DNA of 64,000 nt from Perca fluviatilis (lineage: Eukaryota > Chordata > Actinopteri > Perciformes > Percidae), in assembly GCF_010015445.1 (NCBI RefSeq), contig NC_053119.1:1960420-2024419 (forward strand). The letters are read 5' to 3'. Positions 33,178-44,453 of this stretch are shown in pieces. The stretch's first letter is position 1. Each line of letters begins with the position of its first letter. Below the pieces are notes generated by a model. The model was not told the origin of the DNA. It saw only the letters and a program-made list of their open reading frames with translations, and did no database searches. The position numbers were made by a program, and so were the translations under genes.

Positions 33178-34396
33178 AGGGACCGTTCGGTATTTATGGA
33201 ATGGACCACTGGGAGGAAAATAGGGGTCATGTTTTTGTATTCTTTGTTGAGGGGAGGGTCACCCAACGTTTTTAGTTTCATGAAAACAGCAAAATTTCAA
33301 AGTGGCTTGTTTGGTGCAAATTTTTCCAGGTAGCTCTCAGTCTCTGCCCCCCATCGCTAGAGAACATATGTTCGTGACTGAAGGAGGCTCCACTGTCGCA
33401 GGGCACATGTGCACACCTGCCAAGCAAAACACGTTAGTCTTTTTGAGACTCTGCAGTCCTGCTGAGTGAAGCCGTCATGGAGAAATCGAAAAACTTCCGA
33501 ATTGATGCCCTGCTTGCTGATGAGACCAACCATGTGAGCCGAGACCTCTCCCCTGGTCTGAGCAGCGAAACCCCTTTATCCTGCCACCGCGCAGACACCC
33601 CGTCTCCACGGGCCGCACAACTTAAAGGAATAATCCAGTCTTGCTTCAATTCCCGTCATGTACCATGCCCCTATGTACCCATTATCTGTGTTGGGTGGAC
33701 AGCACCCCACGTTTGCATACACCAGTTTCACACAACTAACACAGGCCTACTTAGAGCACCTAAATGCAGCTGCCATGGCGGGATCTCTGCCCCTGGAGCA
33801 CTGGATCCGCGTTGGTATCATGATGCCACGACTGCCAGATTACAGCAGATGATGAAATAAAATTATTTTATAGGCCGAAAATATCCAGACTTTAAAACAC
33901 AAGAGAATTAGGACATACTGTACATATTGTTTATCTTGACCAGATTTCATTTCCCAAACAGGCACACATCTGTCACTCAACAACCGTTTTTCGTTATCAG
34001 TTTTTACAGCTTTTAATGAGCTCTGAAGAACCGCTGAGGTGTTGTAAACTCATTGAACACAATGTCAAATAAAATTGCAGTTCATCTTTGACTTATAGTG
34101 AGTAAATCTACTGAAATGGCCACCATCTTGGTGGAGTGTGATGTGTAAGATGAGAAAGCAGAGGTTAAGTCATGTCTGTCATGATTGTAATAAACAGTGA
34201 TCGATCATCTGTACATCTTTGCCAAGTGCAAACCAGAACAGAAGATATCAATAAATAGTTGGGGAGGGTCATGCCTCTGTTCATTTTGGAGTGTCATAGA
34301 AAAATGTATTGCCTGCGAAGGGAGGGTCAAATCTATTTTGACTAAAGATCCCAAAAGTCCTCCGGTAGCCCCTTAAATAAATAACGAACAGTCCCT
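33178..34396. mobile_element. DNA transposon copy B, carrying a homeobox-gene exon
   Basis: The ends AGGGACCGTTCGGTATTTAT and the complement of AAATAACGAACAGTCCCT are imperfect inverted repeats. Both arms match copy A (9759-13486). The space between the arms holds a fragment of an MNX-type homeobox gene (33477-33852), which copy A lacks. No transposase is present. Confidence 0.75.
33477..33852 (+). pseudogene. MNX-type (mnx2-like) homeobox gene first-exon fragment
   Basis: The frame begins MEKSKNFRIDALLADE, the signature N-terminus of motor-neuron/pancreas homeobox (MNX) proteins, and goes on SPGLSSETPLSCHRADTPSP. After a frameshift near 33640 a second frame reads MYPLSVLGGQHPTFAY, FTQLTQ, EHLNAAAMAGSLPLEHWIR and MMPRLPDYS, the conserved block just before the MNX homeodomain. 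The homeodomain and later exons are absent: the sequence runs into unrelated DNA after 33852. Start and order fit exon 1 of an MNX gene. As it is frameshifted and has no homeobox it is a pseudogene fragment. The subtype (mnx2 rather than mnx1) is inferred from lack of long Ala/Gly runs. Confidence 0.85.
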
Positions 34397-35119
34397 AAGT
34401 ACAGTACAAATATCAGATACTTTAATTTTTTCTTTTAAAGGAGACTTGGACTTCTACCAAAGTCATTTTCTGGCAACATACTTGCATACTTGCGTCCGAC
34501 TCACGTGTGCCTGACGGGACGTTAGTCTCCGGCCCCGGAAGGTGAGAGAGGGGGAAGCACCGACGGAGAGGAAACAGTAGACCTTTATGGTCGTAGGGAT
34601 TATACACGATGAGCAGTTCCAGGGTGTGATGACAAAAATGATAAAAAAAAGATGTGAAAATATGTCATATATCGGGATAAAAATGGGAGAATAGTGAGGA
34701 AATTGTGAGGAATTGTGGAGGAAACCGGGAGAGGGCGATTAAAAGTGGGAGTATCCCGGGAACATCGGGAGGGTTAGCGGGCGGGAAGAAGTCTGCCGCT
34801 ATCAGCTATCAGCCCGCTGTTTGGCTCATTTTCTCTAACCAGAGTAGCATTAAAGCATGGTGGGATTAGCAAGAAAGATAACTAGCCAGCTGCTTAATAT
34901 TTAATGCTTCATCTACACACTGTTGTCACACTGTCACAGTGTAAAGAATATTGCTATCGCCAGATGAGTGACAACTTCATATTAATACACAAGACAGATC
35001 CTTTTCACGTAATGTGTCGTTATCCACTGATGCTTGAGCTACGATTTAAAGGTCACCGCAAGGCTTCGGCCAAACATAACCACATCTCACACATACAAAA
35101 CGGGTCATTTAGACAGAGC
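34397..35119. other. Intergenic stretch, no gene seen
   Basis: Unique sequence. No supported feature. Confidence 0.4.
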
Positions 35120-35330
35120 CGTTTAAAAGGCAACTTCAACTTCAACTTCAACTTTTTGTGTCCCTGAAGGGCGATTAGGTGTGCAGAAAGTATAAAAACA
35201 TACAAGACACATAAATACATACAAGTTCTATACACAGTCCAACTGGAACACAACCGTAACAGTACGAGGACAAATAAATACCAGTACAAGGTGCATGGAT
35301 AGTAGCGTTAAAGTAACCTACATAGGGTAG
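35120..35330 (-). repeat. Probable retroelement 3' end
   Basis: TTGTGTCCCTGAAGGGCGATT followed by AT-rich sequence resembles, read backwards, the tail of fish SINE/LINE elements; a similar CCCTAAAGGGCAATTCAATT word is at about 18145. It is too short to classify. Confidence 0.3.
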
Positions 35331-36755
35331 GATAACATGCATATCAGCCTACAAAGTTGACACAATATAATCAACAATGACCATCGTCTAGAACATCAGC
35401 TTCCATTACATCACCAACCCCTTTTATCAACGTTTCTGACATCCTCAACACATAGTCAACAGACTAGAATATATAACCAACCAACCAGGGATTAAAGAAA
35501 GAAAGAAAAGACAGACAACGAAATGAAGTAGCCAAGAGATCAAAGAAGACCTCCCGTGACCCCTATTCAAGAAGGAAATGGCTGCAGGTATAAAGGAGTA
35601 CTTGTACCAGCTAATAGACCAAAACTGTCTCAATTTTGAATACTTCCATGAGTGCACTTACATGTAGTACCCTGTGTACTCACTTGTGTAATGTGTACAC
35701 TTCTAAAGGGTATTGTTGTCTCTGCCGTTATGCATCGACTGGAACGGTTTAAATTGTAATTTGCAGCGGAGCGGAGCCTTACCACCTCCTGTTGTTGCTC
35801 GAAACAAATATATACCGGCTTGTTTTGTCACTTTCTGACCACAATACAATGGTACTTATTGAAGAAAAAAACACTTAGAAATGAGTACGGTATTACAGTT
35901 TGTTTATGGATGTCTCAATCACAACCGATGCAGCTTCCTCAGTGCCACTTTTACAAGTTTAAAGATACGTTGGTGGTGATTGTTAAGGGCGAGTTGTGTG
36001 ACGTGTTGACCGTTCAGCGTCCAGTGCAGCATCCAGGGACTCTTGGTGCTGCGTTTGGACACACTTTCTCAGTGTAAACGCATTCTGTAATTAAAATGAC
36101 AAGTGGAATTACAGAAGTGCGTAATCTGAGACACAGTATTAGTCCGCAATTACCCGCCTCTGTACAAAGTGTCAGCGCCGCTTTACAGAAACGCTGCAAT
36201 ATGTGGTCTGAGTTTTCTGTTGCGCCCTCTGGTGGAATCCTGCAGTAAAATGCTTAGTACACAGCGCAGCCGGTGGCTAAAAAGCAAGTATATCTGCAGA
36301 TCTGTGGCTGTAGATATCCTCCGTTTTAACTCCAGGCTATGCTTTTCCTCCAACACAAACACAACATGTCACCCAGCAGCATGCCCCCCCCCCTCCTTTA
36401 TGTACAGTCTGCTTCCTGTACGCCTGGCGCCTCCAGCTGCGTGTTTGCAGCGAGCTAAATGCTGTCAGACAGCAGCGAGCATGTTGGCGAGCCAGCAAGA
36501 GGCCGTCTCACCCCCCAGGACTGGCAGATGTGATGCCACTCAACCCTGCTGCTTCACCCTGCCATCAGGCCAACCAGCACGTCCCCCCACCCCCCCGCAG
36601 CTCCCCGAAATGTGCTGTCCCTCAAACTGCTCCGGTGTCCCCAGGGACGCCGCCACGCTGCAGCTAAAACTAAAACCAGTCTGCTGCCAGATCCTTCCTC
36701 ACATCACAGCTACACTCACATATTTAACACCGTCCTCCAGAGCTGCAAAGACTTT
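35331..36755. other. Intergenic stretch, no gene supported
   Basis: A 196-codon plus-strand frame (36169-36759) is Cys/Pro-rich with no domain, no splice context and atypical composition, so I treat it as chance in GC-rich DNA. The rest is unremarkable. Confidence 0.45.
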
Positions 36756-36957
36756 TTAACCCTGGTGTTGTCTTGCCGTCAACCTTGAAAAAACACTTTT
36801 TCTTTCGACATTTTTTGATGCCTTTTTTCAATTTGTTTTAAATTGTTACATTTTTCTTCTACACATTTTCAGCGCTTATTTCTACGTCCTATATTTTCTG
36901 ATATAAAACAAAAATTGAAAATGGGTCAATTTGACCCGAAGTCAACACAAGGGTTAA
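36756..36957. mobile_element. MITE of the TTAACCC...GGGTTAA family, copy 2 (near complete)
   Basis: A 202-bp element from TTAACCCTGGTGTTGTC to AAGTCAACACAAGGGTTAA, with internal GGGTCAATTTGACCC. It is closely related in inverted orientation to 48436-48623. Confidence 0.92.
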
Positions 36958-37154
36958 AAAAAACAGGTAAACTTGTGTGATGTCAGCTTGTTAAATGTGA
37001 ATACTTTCTTCCTTCCTTCCGTCTTCTCCCCCCCACCCTTCTCTTTTCCCCTAAAATATAGGAACAAGAAGTTTCTCAAAACATTACCTGATGTTTTATT
37101 CACAGCTGTTAAAGAAGCTTCTCTTCTCTGCAGTGCCCCCTGCTGGCCTCTGAA

Positions 37155-37260
37155 GGTAAGATAACATAACACAACAGAAGATAACATAAGATAGCATAAC
37201 ATAAGATAACATAATACGAAAAAACATAAGATAACATAAGATAAGATATGCATTTTTCAT
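37155..37260. repeat. Imperfect 10-bp tandem repeat (ATAACATAAG)
   Basis: About ten units with small variants. Confidence 0.88.
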
Positions 37261-38033
37261 AAACATAAGAACACAAAAAGCATCTGTAAGACCTCCAGTA
37301 ATCATCAAGACATGGTAAAATATCATTATGGTTGCAACAGTAGTGTGTATGTGTGTGCTTCTGGGATGTTGATGTGTCTTAAAGTGTGTCTATGCACTTC
37401 TACCTGTCTGTATATGCTACTGTCATGTTTCTCTCATACTCTCAACCTGCCAGCTGTCATGATCTGGAACCGTGGTATATGTGCGTCTTATGTGTTCTTG
37501 TTTTATGTTCATGTGTTGTATTATTGAAGCTTATCTAATGTTTAAAGCGACCAACCTGCGAGGGACAGGCAATGCCGAAACAACAGGGCTGACGCAGGTG
37601 TAGAATTTATTACAGAAAACAATCCAGGCTTACGTGAGTCTTAAAGGATCCAAACAAGGTAGAAATTCCAAAATAGTGAATGGACTCGACAAAGGCCTCT
37701 AAAGGTCCAACACGAGGGGTACGTAGAGAACAGGAACAGGAACAAGCAGGTACACTCGGCGACGCGACAAGGACAGAACAGAGCACATTAAATACAGGGG
37801 CAAAGGAGGAGGGAGGGGGGGAACAGGTGAAACATATCAGGGCAGGGAGGACAATCACAAGGGCGGGAAGTTAAACAAGACAAGACACAGGAAACCAAAC
37901 AGACAGTACAAAGTAAAACAGGAAACTGAAAACAACAACCATGACAGGGACTGCAGGTGAAAATGATCCTGCATCTGGCCCATGTACATGTTGGACTCTG
38001 TTATCATGTTGATTAATGTGCGTTGTTCCTCTT
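37261..38033. other. Intergenic stretch, no gene seen
   Basis: Positions 37560-37965 are purine-rich (AGGAACAGGAACAAGC and similar) and may be an old LTR or retroelement end, but no defining structure is visible. Confidence 0.35.
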
Positions 38034-38991
38034 TTAACCCTCCTGTTGTCAACGGATCAAATTTGACCCATTTTCAAAAAGTTTCTTTATCAGAAATTTG
38101 GGTTTCTATCAACCAAATTGTCAACGAAAGTAAGGTTGATGGTTACAACGCTCCTCACGAGTTAAATAAATGATCAGTTCATTACTTTCATTGAATTTAG
38201 GTATTTTATTCAGTTTAATAGCATTTGGAGAAAAAAAATGATAAAAGTCTGTTGAAAAAAGTGACAAAAATGTCAGAAAAGGCATAAAAAATGCAAGGAA
38301 AAAAGCAACAAACAAAAAAATTGCCACAAAGTGCTAAAAAAATCAATAAAACCTTGTGACAAAGTTTCAAAGAACCAACAACAAAATGTTTTTTTTCACT
38401 CATTTCATTTTAAATAAACCTTATTTATAAGATATTATACCACATTTTTTGTTAAAACAAAGCAGAAATTATGAATTATAATAATGACATTATAATTAAT
38501 AGTTAATATCAGAGGATGTTGAGTGGATCACAGACGGGTACCTGTTAAAGTTCAGTCTTATACAATGCCTTTTATTGTCACCATACACATGTACAACGAG
38601 ATTTAAAGCAACTCCTTTTCCAGTGTCAACATGTACATAAAATAAATATAACAACATGGAATAAAATAAGTAGTGCAAAAATCAGATCGGAGACGCTATA
38701 TACATATATTGAAAAAAATGGTTTTATATACAGTGTGATATATGCAGTGTGGTGTAATGATATTGCCCAGTATTGTCTTTATACTGAAAGCCATTTAAAC
38801 ATTTTTTTTTAAATGCTATAAAATTGAAAAAAACAACAATCCAAAACGCATTAATTGTACCTGTGAAGAACGTTATATGGGTTCCATCAAACATACATCC
38901 ATGCATCCAGGTTATTTTTGGGAATTTTGGTTGAAAGAAACCCATAATTCTGTCATAAAAAACTTTGACCCGAGGACAACACACGGGTTAA
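38034..38991. mobile_element. MITE of the TTAACCC...GGGTTAA family, copy 3, with insertion
   Basis: TTAACCCTCCTGTTGTCAAC at the left and GAGGACAACACACGGGTTAA at the right bracket about 960 bp. A segment at 38563-38760 matches the dispersed repeat at 24897 and probably inserted later. Confidence 0.65.
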
Positions 38992-38999
38992 AATGTCAC

Positions 39000-39555
39000 A
39001 AAAACATTAATAATTCCTCGTCAGGATATCTTAAAACACAAAGTCTTGTCTTTAAAAGTCTTATTTTACCCCGAAACCTTCACTTTACTGGGATTAAGAC
39101 CCAGACAAGCAGCGAGTTCTCTCAGGTGTTTGGAGCTGAAAACAGTTGCAGATTCATTTCCTTTCTGATAGTTTGTAAAGAGACTTGAACGGTCGTTGTG
39201 TTGTTGTTCAGTTAGATATAAAATATGAAAAGTAAAGGCGTGAAGGGAGCTGAAGGTGTGAATAACGGCGGTGCAGATCTGCTCCGGCGGGCCGCTGGAG
39301 GTTTGGCTGAAGCTGTGTGACAGATGGTGCCATTTGCTTGCAGTCATTCCTCCAGTGACCCTTACTGCTGAATATCACTCAGCAGGAAGCTGCTCCATGT
39401 GTTTTACTATAGGTGGCATCCTGTTAGCCTAGCCGCCGCTAACCTATTGGGATCAGAAGTAAACAAACCCAAACACACAATGTCCAAAACTACAAACCAC
39501 CTGCAGGCTCCCGTTTGTCAGACGTGTGGAAATGTATTTATGGAAGAATCCTCTT
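39000..39555. other. Intergenic stretch, no gene seen
   Basis: Unique sequence; 39240-39400 is more GC-balanced than its surroundings. No exon is supported. Confidence 0.4.
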
Positions 39556-39672
39556 TCAGTCGTTGCTGCAGTCTTCTTATTGCAAGACACTTTAGGCAGT
39601 AAAAGTAATATATTAGTATATATTCTTTCATCTGTATTACATCTAATGTGTGAATCCTGCTTTTTATGTTTG
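39556..39672. repeat. Direct repeat, first copy (second at 40427-40562)
   Basis: The words TTATTG(C/T)AAGACACTTTAGG, CAGTAAAAG and TTTTATGTTTGT occur in the same order in both copies, 870 bp apart, with internal divergence. A MITE lies between them. Confidence 0.75.
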
Positions 39673-39713
39673 TCAGCCAAGATAACAAACTATTCTTTTA
39701 GTCTTTTTCTCAC

Positions 39714-40186
39714 TTAACTCTTGTGTTGTCCTTGGGTCAAATTTGAGCCATTTTTATATATCAGAATTATGGATTTCTTTGAACCAAATTTCCCCAAAGA
39801 AACATGAATGCGTGGATGTACTGTATGTTGTATGGAAGCCATGAAACATTCTTGGCAGGTAAAAGTAATGATTACTTTCATTGAATTGTGTTTTTTTTTC
39901 TCAATTTTATAGCATTTGAAATAAACTGTGATCCACTCAACATCCTCTGATCTTAACGATCAGACAAAATAATCCACAATGTATGTGTTTGTGTATGTGT
40001 ATATGTGTGTATGTGTTTAAAACAAATAGTTATATCATTTAAATTATGTTTATTGACCATTTATTTTAAAAAGCGTGGAAAAAAGTGACAAAAACGTTTC
40101 AAAAAGCATCAAAAAAAAGTTAATTTGCAATTTTGACCTGGAAGGACAACAAGTTCACGGTCTACGGGAAGACAACCAAGGGTTAA
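39714..40186. mobile_element. MITE of the TTAACCC...GGGTTAA family, copy 4
   Basis: It begins TTAACTCTTGTGTTGTCCTT and ends GAAGACAACCAAGGGTTAA, with GGGTCAAATTTGAGCC near the left end. It is longer than copy 2 (473 bp). Confidence 0.75.
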
Positions 40187-40426
40187 ATGTATTTATTTAT
40201 GTCCTCCAGACAGAAACATTTAGTTTATTCTCCGAGCTGTTGGAGCAGAGTGTTTATATCTTTAAACTTGAAGATATAATATTTAATATTTCTGAATTAA
40301 AATGTCTAAAAACAGCTCATCCTTTGTTCTAATGTCAGTAATGAATGGTGATATCTGTTAGTTAGATGTTGATCCTATCCACCTTCATGTTTTAAATGTT
40401 TTTATTGCCTCTTATCTTTTATTTGC

Positions 40427-40562
40427 TGCAGTATTCTTATTGTAAGACACTTTAGGCAGTAAAAGCAACCTTAACCTTGTTATTGTCTCATATTTAATAT
40501 ATTCTGTTATCTGGTTTATTAATAGTCTAACGACTGATGTCTAAGTCCTACCTTTTATGTTT
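40427..40562. repeat. Direct repeat, second copy
   Basis: See 39556-39672; this copy has about 20 extra bp in the middle. Confidence 0.75.
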
Positions 40563-40585
40563 GTTGAAGTGATGATAAACAATAT

Positions 40586-41015
40586 TAGAGATGGCCCGAT
40601 ACCACTTTTTTGCTTCCCGATACCGATTCTGATACCTGAACTTGTGTATCGGCCGATACCGAGTACCGATCCGATACCAGTGTGTCATATATTTTATTAT
40701 GTTTTAACAGCTGTATCCCTGTATGGATGTGATATTATTTCTATCAGGTTAAACTCTTTGTGAAACATGAACAAACACAAACAATGAATGCCGTAGAACT
40801 TTCTTTTATTCTCCAGTTTGACAGTCAGTTATAACGGAAAAGAACATAAATAAACTACTTTAATGTAGATTTTCTTTAGGGCTTTATTACGTGGTATCGG
40901 ATCGGTGCATAAACTCCAGTACTTCCCGATACCGATACCAGCGTTTTAGGCAGTATCGGCGCCGATACCGATACTGGCCGATACCGATACTGGTATCGGT
41001 ATCGGAACATCTCTA
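40586..41015. mobile_element. hAT-type MITE with exact 8-bp target duplication
   Basis: The ends are TAGAGATGGCCCGATACC and GGTATCGGAACATCTCTA. The duplication AACAATAT is exact (40578-40585, 40016 offset copy at 41016-41023). Both inner flanks are packed with CCGATACCGATAC words that can pair with each other. Confidence 0.96.
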
Positions 41016-41368
41016 AACAATATATCTTAATCTCACTTAAATTTTGGACCAAAAGGTGATCGGTGAACTCTGAGCAGCATTTTGTGAAGCTTTATGTTTT
41101 AGTGACGGGGGCTGAAACATGGGAGGAGATAAATACTGAATGTTCAAACTAAGATTAAGATTAGATTTAGATTTAAGTCAACAAAAAAATCAATACTCTT
41201 ACAACAGAACTATGTCACCCAGCAGGAACAACAAACAACATACATTATTTAAAGAAAGCTCCTAATTCACAAATAAAGTCTGGTTTACGTGACTGTAATA
41301 ACAAATAAACTTGTTATGTCATCCTCTGGCAAGTTTGTTTCCCTTTGAGTCTTTCTGTTACATTATGT

Positions 41369-41767
41369 GGAGATATGCTGGCTCTATACACACTAAAAGT
41401 CCTGATTATTTACATGGAGTCTGGTGGAGATATGCTGGCTCTATACACGCTAAAAGTCCTGATTCTTTACATGGAGTCTGGTGGAGATATGCTGGCTCTA
41501 TACATGCTAAAAGTCCTGATTATTTACATGGAGTCTGGTGGAGATATGCTGGCTCTATACACGCTAAAAGTCCTGATTATTTACATGGAGTCTGGTGGAG
41601 ATATGCTGGCTCTATACACACTAAAAGTCCTGATTATTTACATGGAGTCTGGTGGAGATATGCTGGCTCTATACACGCTAAAAGTCCTGATTATTTACAT
41701 GGAGTCTGGTGGAGATATGCTGGCTCTATACACGCTAAAAGTCCTGATTATTTACATGGAGTCTGGA
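41369..41767. repeat. 57-bp minisatellite, 7 copies
   Basis: Units begin GGAGATATGCTGGCTCTATA and end TTTACATGGAGTCTGGT, nearly identical to one another. 57 nt is 19 codons, so three frames remain open; two of these frames give the 150-codon repeats seen here. No splice or start context supports coding. Confidence 0.96.
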
Positions 41768-41941
41768 TGTAAATATGGAGAACTTTTAGTGACTCTAACT
41801 GCTGCTGAACATTAGCCCTGTAGGGTTACAGTACAGCTTGGTTCTGGTTTAATACTGGACCAGTTTCAGAGATTGTTGTTCACATCAGACACTCAGACAC
41901 AGAAACATGGACACATGTAGTCCAGGTTGAAAAATACTACA

Positions 41942-42406
41942 GTACATGAAATGAAGGAGAAGAGATGGTTCCTTCCTCTCTGTCTTTGTCTGTGGACATG
42001 TGTTCAGAGTCTCAGGGGTTTGAGCGGCAGCAGCCCGGAGGAAGAGGGCCCCCTGCAGGCCGAGCCTCCTCACAGCAGACGGCCCGGCCTCACGCTCCAC
42101 CTGAGTCAGTCAGATGCATGCTGGGAGCAGCGGCAGCTCAGACTGCAGCATTCCTCCGAAGCTTCAGCTGTCGTCTCTGCAGGTCGGCCTGGATCAGCGC
42201 TGTCAACACCATCCCTTGTTCTCCTGGATCCTCAAAACCTGGACCTTGAGCCAGATCTCTGTCAGGATCCTCAGAACCTGGACCCTAAGCCAGATCTCAG
42301 TCAAGATCCTCAGAACCTGGACCCTGAGCAAGATCTCTCTCGGGATCCTCAGAACCTGGACCCTGAAGCCAGATCTCTCTCGGGATCCTCAGAACCTGGA
42401 CCCTGA
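41942..42406 (+). other. Open frame over a 39-bp repeat, doubtful gene
   Basis: From 41948 the frame reads MKEKRWFLPLCLCLWTCVQS, which looks like a signal peptide, then a Pro/Ser-rich segment and five 13-residue repeats of the type DPQNLDPEPDLSQ. The fourth repeat has one extra base, which shifts the frame. There is no homologue I recognise and no clear splice structure. Interpretation as a secreted repeat protein is possible but weak. Confidence 0.2.
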
Positions 42407-42432
42407 GCCGGATCTCTCTCAGGATTCTGAGC
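42222..42432. repeat. 39-bp tandem repeat, about 5 copies
   Basis: The unit holds GGATCCTCAGAACCTGGACC followed by CTGAGCCAGATCTCTCTC. One unit is 40 bp. Confidence 0.94.
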
Positions 42433-42589
42433 AGAGACAGTTGCTGGGGGCCTCCGGAAGGATGTCTCTTATTATATAAAGACTTTTTGGTGCTGGGAGG
42501 ACGATGGCTGGAAACATCATCACACATGCTGTAAAGTAGAAAAGACAGATTGTTAAAGGAAGAAGAGACTGTAACCCTGGGAAACAGAG

Positions 42590-42745
42590 TGTATATATGT
42601 ATGTATGCATGTGTATATGTGTGTGTAAGTATGTATATATGTATGTATGCATGTGTATATGTCTATGTATTTATATTTGTATGCATGTATATATGTGTGT
42701 AAGTATGTATATGTTTGTATGCATGTGAATATGGGTTTGTAAGTA
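42590..42745. repeat. (TATG)n-type microsatellite
   Basis: Imperfect TATGTATG/TGTATATG tract. Confidence 0.92.
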
Positions 42746-42867
42746 TGTAGTTTCACTAATTTAAATGCTTTTCATCATCTTTATTCTAAACTCGTGTTTG
42801 TTGCCGTGGTCTTTGTTAGTGAGAGTCATCAGTCATCAGTTCAGAGGAAAACTGTGAAAATGTTTCC

Positions 42868-43300
42868 ATCTGCTGGTAGAAATCATCTCCTACAGGGAGA
42901 ATAAAGTCTATCTGCTGGTAGAAAACATCTCCTACAGGGAGAATAAAGTCTATCTGCTGGTAGAAAACATCTCCTACAGGGAGAATAAAGTCTATCAGCT
43001 GGTAGAAAACATCTCCTACAGGGAGAATAAAGTCTATCTGCTGGTAGAAAGTATCTCCTACAGGGAGAATAAAGTCTATCTGCTGGTAGAAAGCATCTCC
43101 TACAGGGAGAATAAAGTCTATCTGCTGGTAGAAAGCATCTCCTACAGGGAGAATAAAGTCTATCTGCTGGTAGAAAGTATCTCCTACAGGGAGAATAAAG
43201 TCTATCTGCTGGTAGAAAGTATCTCCTACAGGGAGAATAAAGTCTATCTGCTGGTAGAAAGCATCTCCTACAGGGAGAATAAAGTCTATCTGCTGGTAGA
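42868..43300. repeat. 42-bp minisatellite, about 10 copies
   Basis: The unit includes ATCTGCTGGTAGAAAACATC and TCCTACAGGGAGAATAAAGT, with AAC/AAG/AGT variants. It contains AATAAA in every unit, so if transcribed it would present about ten polyadenylation-like hexamers. Confidence 0.96.
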
Positions 43301-43374
43301 GGAGCTGCAGAACATGAGTGCTGGAGATAACGGTTGCTTCAGCAGAGATTTGGGAGAGGAAAGATCCACAGGTT

Positions 43375-43720
43375 CAAATCTCTGGCATCCAGATTATGTC
43401 ATATCTCACGAGCGCGATTAAACATGCTCCACGAACAAATTATATAATTTCACGCGTGCAGATATCACTCTTTGTGCACTAATTCAACAATTGAAGTGAA
43501 ATGGCAGCTGCGAGCGTGAATCTTAACATAGGGAGAGGGAAAGAATGACGGGGCGGAGGAGGACATACACACTGCTCTAGAAGGTGATTTCTGCACGCCC
43601 AAATGAAACTCACTTTTGACATTTTGGGGGTGGAAACCAAGGAGGCACTGGCCCTCCTCTGATTGGTCACTTTTAAGGCCATCCCACCCATGGACCTCCT
43701 TTGTTTACCTTGAATGACAG
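43375..43720. promoter_or_regulatory. Candidate conserved noncoding block
   Basis: Unique sequence with ATTA cores (GCGATTAAACATG, CACTAATTCAACAATTG) and a CAGCTG E-box at about 43503. No exon signals. Weak inference. Confidence 0.2.
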
Positions 43721-43964
43721 CTTTCAGTCAGGAAGCTCGGAGTAGTTGTCCTGGCCGAAGAACAGTTGTTCTGTCTTCATAACAATGTAGTGCAACATAT
43801 TACTGTGAATAAAGGAATACTGACAATCTGAGGCTGGAATATGTGCCAGATATCTGCGTGTGTGAAATGATATAATTTGATCATAGAGCATGTTTTCATC
43901 ATGCTGGCAAGATATGACATATATTGGACGCCATACGCTTCATGTGTCTGTTGACAAATTTTTT

Positions 43965-44015
43965 GTGTGTGTGTTAGTCTCTGTCTGTCTGTCTGTGTGT
44001 GTGTGTGTGTGTGTG

Positions 44016-44078
<63 letters not shown>

Positions 44079-44123
44079 TGTGTGTGTCTGTGTGTCTGTA
44101 TGTGTCTGTCTGCGTGTCTTTGT

Positions 44124-44180
<57 letters not shown>

Positions 44181-44238
44181 TGTGTGTCTGTATGTGTCTG
44201 TCTGCGTGTCTTTGTGTGTCTGTGTGTGTGTGTGTGTT
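43965..44238. repeat. (TG)n microsatellite with duplicated blocks
   Basis: TG runs with GTCTGTATGTGTCTGTCTGC blocks present twice (about 44092 and 44185). Confidence 0.95.
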
Positions 44239-44330
44239 AAGCTTTTTCTTCTGGATCCAAACGTCTTCCTTAAACACTGTCAGCAACATTCTCTTGCAGG
44301 TTTCCAAAGAACTGATGAAAACACTTCATT
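44239..44330. repeat. Local segmental repeat, diverged copy
   Basis: It follows a TG run and contains CTTCCTTAAACACTGTCAGC and TTGCAGGTTTCCA-like words. Related copies are at 45545-45615, 45697-45870 and 54475-54640. Confidence 0.6.
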
Positions 44331-44453
44331 AGAAAACATGTGAGTGTGTCTGTCTCTCCTGCCAAGAACTCTATCACTATCGTTTTTAAGCAGGTTTTGG
44401 TTTCCACAGAAGTGAATACTCTCTTTCCCACGTTAGTGGGGGGGGGGGGGCTA

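Noticed and set aside
36169..36759. 196-codon Cys/Pro-rich frame
   Set aside because: No domain, no splice context, random-like composition in GC-rich DNA.
41311..41815. Two frames of about 155 codons with 19-residue repeats
   Set aside because: 57-bp minisatellite; frames stay open because 57 is a multiple of 3.
44000..44240. Cys/Val and Thr/His repeat proteins
   Set aside because: TG microsatellite translations; the same holds for the other TG/CA runs.
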